Shown here piece by piece: positions 5,500 through 8,400 of a stretch of 8,400 nt of DNA. This DNA is from an uncultured Coriobacteriaceae bacterium (GTDB lineage Bacteria; Actinomycetota; Coriobacteriia; Coriobacteriales; UMGS124), in NCBI GenBank assembly GCA_902783515.1, contig CACZRK010000205.1:1-8400 (forward strand). The letters run 5' to 3'. The position numbers and the translations under genes were made by a program. The notes under the pieces are model-generated. The model was not told the origin of the DNA. It searched no databases and saw only the letters and a list, made by a program, of their open reading frames with translations. Numbering within the stretch: position 1 is the first letter of the stretch; each line of letters starts with the position of its first letter.

Positions 5500-6840
5500 A
5501 TGAACCCTTCGCCCAGCGCCGCCGCGCCTGCCCGACACGGCGCGACTCACCTCAACGTCCGCTTCGCGCTCCTGCAGGGCGCGTACTTCCTCATGTACTG
5601 CGCCATCAACGCCTTCATCGCCAACAACTTGTTGTCTTACGGCATCAGCCATGCCGTCGTCGGCATGGCGATCGCGGTGGGTGCCGTCGGCTCGTCGCTG
5701 ATCCAGCCCCCGCTCGGCCGCGTGCTCGATCGACGCGGCCTCACCCCGCGCCGCCTGCTGTTCGTCCTGTTCACCGTCGGCACCGCCCTCTCGCTCGCGC
5801 TGCCGTTCGTCCAGAGCGCGGCGGTCGTGACCTGCCTCTACGTCATCCTGTTCATCATCGGCCAGACGGCGCAGCCCTTCGTGAACGTGCAGGGCCTCTC
5901 GCTCGGCGCCGGCGTAAACTTCGGTCTGGCGCGCAGCTTCGGCTCGCTTGCCTACGCCGTCGCCGCCGTCATCATCGGCGTCGTGATCGCGAACCTCGGC
6001 ATGGCCGCCTATGACGTGACGATGGCGGCGTTCTTCGTCGCGTGCGACGCGTGCCTGCTGCTCTTCCCCGCCTCGCCCGCGACCGACGACGTCGAGCGGG
6101 ACGTCGTGCAGGAGCCCGTCGGGCAGGACGCGGAGGCAGACGCCGTCATCGCCGACGCGGGCCTCCGCGCCGAGGCCGAGACGGACGCCAAGGCACCCGC
6201 CATGGGTCCCGCCCGTGAGGGGCGCGGCGGCTTCGTGCGCCGCTACCCGCTGTTCGTCGCGGCGCTTGCGGCGGCGTTCTTCATCCTGTGCGGTCACAAC
6301 GGCATCGGGATCTACCTGATCGACTTCATCGGCGACCTTGGCGGCAACAGCCAGAGCCTCGGCGTCGCCACCGCTGTCGCCGCGTGCGTCGAGGTCCCCT
6401 TCATGGCGAATTACCAGCGCATCCGTCAGGCCCTCAGCTGCACCGCGATCGTCGCCGCCTCCGGCACGTGCTTCTTCCTGAAGTCGCTCGCGACCATGCT
6501 CGCGACCTCGATCCCGATGATCTACGGCGCGCAGCTGCTCCAAGCGCTCGCCTACGCGCTCTTCCTGCCCGCCCTCGTCGAGCTGGCCGGCCATGCCGTG
6601 GAGGAGCGCGACTCCGTGACCGCACAAGCGCTCGTGACCACGACGATCACGATCTCCTTCGCGGCGGCGAGCCTGGCGGGCGCGGCGCTGCAGGAGCGGT
6701 TCGGCTCGCACGCGACGCTGCTCGCCATCGTCGCCGTCTCGGCCGTCGGCGCCCTTTCCCTCGTCGCCATGGCGCCGCGCATGCGCGCGGCCTTCCACGG
6801 CTGCGAGCGCCTGGCGCGCCTCCCGAGGAAGGCCGCTTAG
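5500..6840 (+). CDS. Major facilitator superfamily transporter, substrate unknown
   Basis: This 446-residue integral membrane protein has about twelve hydrophobic segments in two halves. The cytoplasmic loop 2-3 carries the MFS signature region G-R-V-L-D-R-R-G, and the first half has R-S-F-G-S-L-A-Y before the fifth helix. Together these resemble the nucleoside/sugar:H+ symporter-like branch (MFS_1_like), as in HcaT and LacY relatives. Between helices 6 and 7 (about residues 191-249) is an unusually long, acidic, low-complexity loop rich in D, E and A. It accounts for much of the length above the usual ~400. AGAGGA five bases before ATG 5500 supports the start. The gene stands alone, divergent from cbiM and convergent with the Fe-S protein gene. 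No neighbour identifies a substrate; metal or cobalamin-precursor transport is not indicated by any residue pattern I can see. Confidence 0.85.
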   Translation: MNPSPSAAAPARHGATHLNVRFALLQGAYFLMYCAINAFIANNLLSYGISHAVVGMAIAVGAVGSSLIQPPLGRVLDRRGLTPRRLLFVLFTVGTALSLALPFVQSAAVVTCLYVILFIIGQTAQPFVNVQGLSLGAGVNFGLARSFGSLAYAVAAVIIGVVIANLGMAAYDVTMAAFFVACDACLLLFPASPATDDVERDVVQEPVGQDAEADAVIADAGLRAEAETDAKAPAMGPAREGRGGFVRRYPLFVAALAAAFFILCGHNGIGIYLIDFIGDLGGNSQSLGVATAVAACVEVPFMANYQRIRQALSCTAIVAASGTCFFLKSLATMLATSIPMIYGAQLLQALAYALFLPALVELAGHAVEERDSVTAQALVTTTITISFAAASLAGAALQERFGSHATLLAIVAVSAVGALSLVAMAPRMRAAFHGCERLARLPRKAA

Positions 6841-6872
6841 GCGCTCGCTCGACCCGTGGCCCCCTAGGCCTT
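6829..6872. terminator. Weak inverted repeat between convergent genes
   Basis: AAGGCC (6829-6834) and GGCCTT (6867-6872) are complementary, and a nearby AGG/CCT adds pairs with a bulge. The repeat spans the stop codons of both the MFS gene and the Fe-S protein gene, where a shared terminator would be expected. The loop is long and there is no T-run, so it is not a standard intrinsic terminator. Confidence 0.2.
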
Positions 6873-8400
6873 CGGCGCCGCCGGGGGCACCTCGCCACCG
6901 ACGAAGTCCACGATCATGCCGCGGCGCATGCGGGCCTTCGCGAGGTTCTCGACGGCGTCAACGTAATCGCGCCCGAGGTCGGGATAGTCGGTGCGGGCGG
7001 ACAGGACGCGCGCCTGCACGGGGCAGACGGTCACGCACTGGCCGCAGCGGACGCAGGTGTTGTTGTGCAGGCAGTAGCCGTCGTCGCCGAAGCTGATGGC
7101 CTCCATCGGGCAGCGGTCGATGCAGGCGCCGCACTGGATGCAGGTCTCCTTGTCATACTTGAGCAGGTAGGCGCTCACGTTCACGTTGGCCGCGCCGACG
7201 CCGCGCTGCGCCTTCCAGGAGGAGAGGTTGCCGCAGCAGTCGCCGTGGCACATGCACATGATGTCGACGTCCTTCATGCTCAGCGACTCGGGGACCATGC
7301 CGGCGTCCATGCACTTCTCGACCATCTGGATGGCCTCGTCCTGCGAGATGTAGCGGCCGATGCCCACCTCGTCAAAGTACTCGGCCAGCTCGCCGAAGGA
7401 CAGGCAGGTCTCAAACGGGTGCTCGCCGTCGCCGTGGCACATCGGCGCGCCGAGGGACGCCCACATGAGGCGGCACTGGCAGGGGGAGACGGTGATCTTC
7501 TCGTTGGCCTTGATGATCGCCTTCCAGTCAAAGTACGGCGCGAGCTCGTCCTCCTCCACGACGTCGGCGCTCACCGGGTAGGTGTGGAACAGCGGGACCT
7601 CGGTCGCGAACGACGCGCCCGGGTCGGAACCGCCGATGCCCTGCATGTCGAACTCGGCCGCGGCCGCGAGCGCCTGGTCGCCGGACGGCTTCGTGTTGTC
7701 GCCGCCGTTGCCCAGGTAGGCGCGCAGCTCGTTGAACTCCCAGAAGCCGTTGATGTAGGGCAGCAGGTGGTACACGTCGTGGCCGGAGCGGTGGCAGCGC
7801 ATGATCATGCCGCGCATGGCCAGGTCGTCAAGGATCTCCTGGCACTCGTCGATCGGGCGACCGGACAGCGCGTGGTACTGCTGCGCGTCAAAGTACTCCA
7901 GGATCGGCATCTCGATCTCGTGCTGCGCGTCCTCCTCGCTCCACAGGTACATGAGCATCTGCCAGGAGGTCTCGGTCGGCACCGAGCCGATGCCGCCGCC
8001 GATGCGGTTGATGTGATTGCGCAGCTTGACGTACACCGCGGGCACGGTCGTCCCGTCGGACAGCTTCACGTCCTTGATCTCGTCAAGCGGCGTGACGGCC
8101 TTGACCTCGGCCAGCACGTCGGAATCAGCCATGTCCTCGTACTCCGGCAGCACGTTGGCGTACGCGGACTCGCGCGTCGTGTGCGGCGCGGCGACGTTCT
8201 TGCCCCAGTAGGCGCTCGGGTCGCTCAGCTCAAAGACGAGCGCGGGATCCGTGCCGTCCGCGGCCGCGCTCGCGGCGGCGGGCTTCTCCGCGGCGGCGGA
8301 CGCCCCCGCGTCGGCGGCGGCGCTCGCGGAGCCCGCGGCCTGCTTGCCCTCCGCGGCCTGAGCCGTGCCGCCGAGCACCGTGCTCGCGGCGACGGCGCCC
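6864..8400 (-). CDS. Exported-type 4Fe-4S ferredoxin-like protein with extra Cys motifs (N-terminus beyond window)
   Basis: The frame is open to the right edge; 511 codons are visible (residue 1 = codon 8399-8397), and the true start lies outside. The visible start, G-A-V-A-A-S-T-V-L-G-G-T-A-Q-A-A, looks like the tail of a Tat or Sec signal with A-Q-A cleavage. An alanine-rich linker follows (about 20-50). About 125-225 is a helical, possibly winged-helix-like domain. Next come C-Q-C-R (C307, C309), M-C-H-G-D (C321), E-T-C (C333) and C-M-C-H-G-D-C-C (C382-C389). Then two classical CxxCxxCxxxCP clusters sit at 420-430 and 449-459. The two clusters should carry 4Fe-4S centres for electron transfer; the earlier cysteines may bind another centre. 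The arrangement C-x-C-R ... C-x-C-x(3)-C-C before a dicluster domain recalls a family of large anaerobic ferredoxin-like proteins of unknown function. The partner is not in the window; a GTG at 8378 is an internal valine codon, not a credible start. Confidence 0.85.
   Translation of the reverse strand, partial: GAVAASTVLGGTAQAAEGKQAAGSASAAADAGASAAAEKPAAASAAADGTDPALVFELSDPSAYWGKNVAAPHTTRESAYANVLPEYEDMADSDVLAEVKAVTPLDEIKDVKLSDGTTVPAVYVKLRNHINRIGGGIGSVPTETSWQMLMYLWSEEDAQHEIEMPILEYFDAQQYHALSGRPIDECQEILDDLAMRGMIMRCHRSGHDVYHLLPYINGFWEFNELRAYLGNGGDNTKPSGDQALAAAAEFDMQGIGGSDPGASFATEVPLFHTYPVSADVVEEDELAPYFDWKAIIKANEKITVSPCQCRLMWASLGAPMCHGDGEHPFETCLSFGELAEYFDEVGIGRYISQDEAIQMVEKCMDAGMVPESLSMKDVDIMCMCHGDCCGNLSSWKAQRGVGAANVNVSAYLLKYDKETCIQCGACIDRCPMEAISFGDDGYCLHNNTCVRCGQCVTVCPVQARVLSARTDYPDLGRDYVDAVENLAKARMRRGMIVDFVGGEVPPAAPKA

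Noticed and set aside
5624..5634. A short palindrome (AACAA-C-TTGTT) inside the MFS gene
   Set aside because: It lies within codons for N-N-L-L in a membrane helix and has no regulatory context, so it is best explained as coding sequence.
5449..6798. A 449-codon open frame antisense to the MFS gene
   Set aside because: It has the same charged, low-complexity composition and no motif; the MFS frame has about twelve membrane helices.

Overview
The window is GC-rich DNA (clearly above 60 % G+C by eye). Its gene content points to an anaerobic member of the Coriobacteriia (Eggerthellaceae or Atopobiaceae-like, for example Slackia, Eggerthella, Adlercreutzia or Olsenella relatives). The reasons are a twin-arginine-exported flavoprotein with a covalent-FMN motif, a LuxR-type regulator with about 12 membrane helices, and a large cysteine-rich ferredoxin-like protein with an exported-type N-terminus. 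This lineage call is inference from gene types; no rRNA or marker gene is present.

Layout from left to right: (1) 1-582, minus strand: the N-terminal 194 codons of a Tat-exported FMN/FAD reductase of the fumarate/urocanate reductase-like superfamily, cut by the window edge. (2) 583-1002: a 420-base divergent intergenic region with a probable promoter for the rightward gene, a 10-bp inverted pair that looks like an operator, and GC-rich hairpins. (3) 1003-2400, plus strand: a membrane-embedded LuxR-family regulator. (4) 2410-5122, minus strand: a tight cbiM-cbiQ-cbiO operon for an energy-coupling-factor transporter of cobalt or nickel, facing the regulator gene tail to tail with 9 bases between stop codons. 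(5) 5123-5499: a divergent intergenic region with a candidate cbiM promoter and a GC-rich leader. (6) 5500-6840, plus strand: a major facilitator superfamily transporter of unknown substrate with a long acidic central loop. (7) 6864-8400, minus strand: most of an exported-looking protein with two 4Fe-4S motifs and many extra cysteines, cut at its N-terminus by the right edge.

The most plausible functional link is between items 1 and 3. Membrane-bound LuxR regulators are commonly encoded beside flavin- or molybdenum-dependent respiratory reductases in Eggerthellaceae, so the regulator may sense the substrate of the divergent flavoprotein. The cbi operon would import Co2+ (for B12) or Ni2+ (for hydrogenase or urease). 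No cobalamin-riboswitch box was visible upstream, so the metal stays open. The Fe-S protein at the right edge may belong to a separate redox operon that continues beyond the window. There is no RNA gene, insertion sequence or CRISPR array that I can support.
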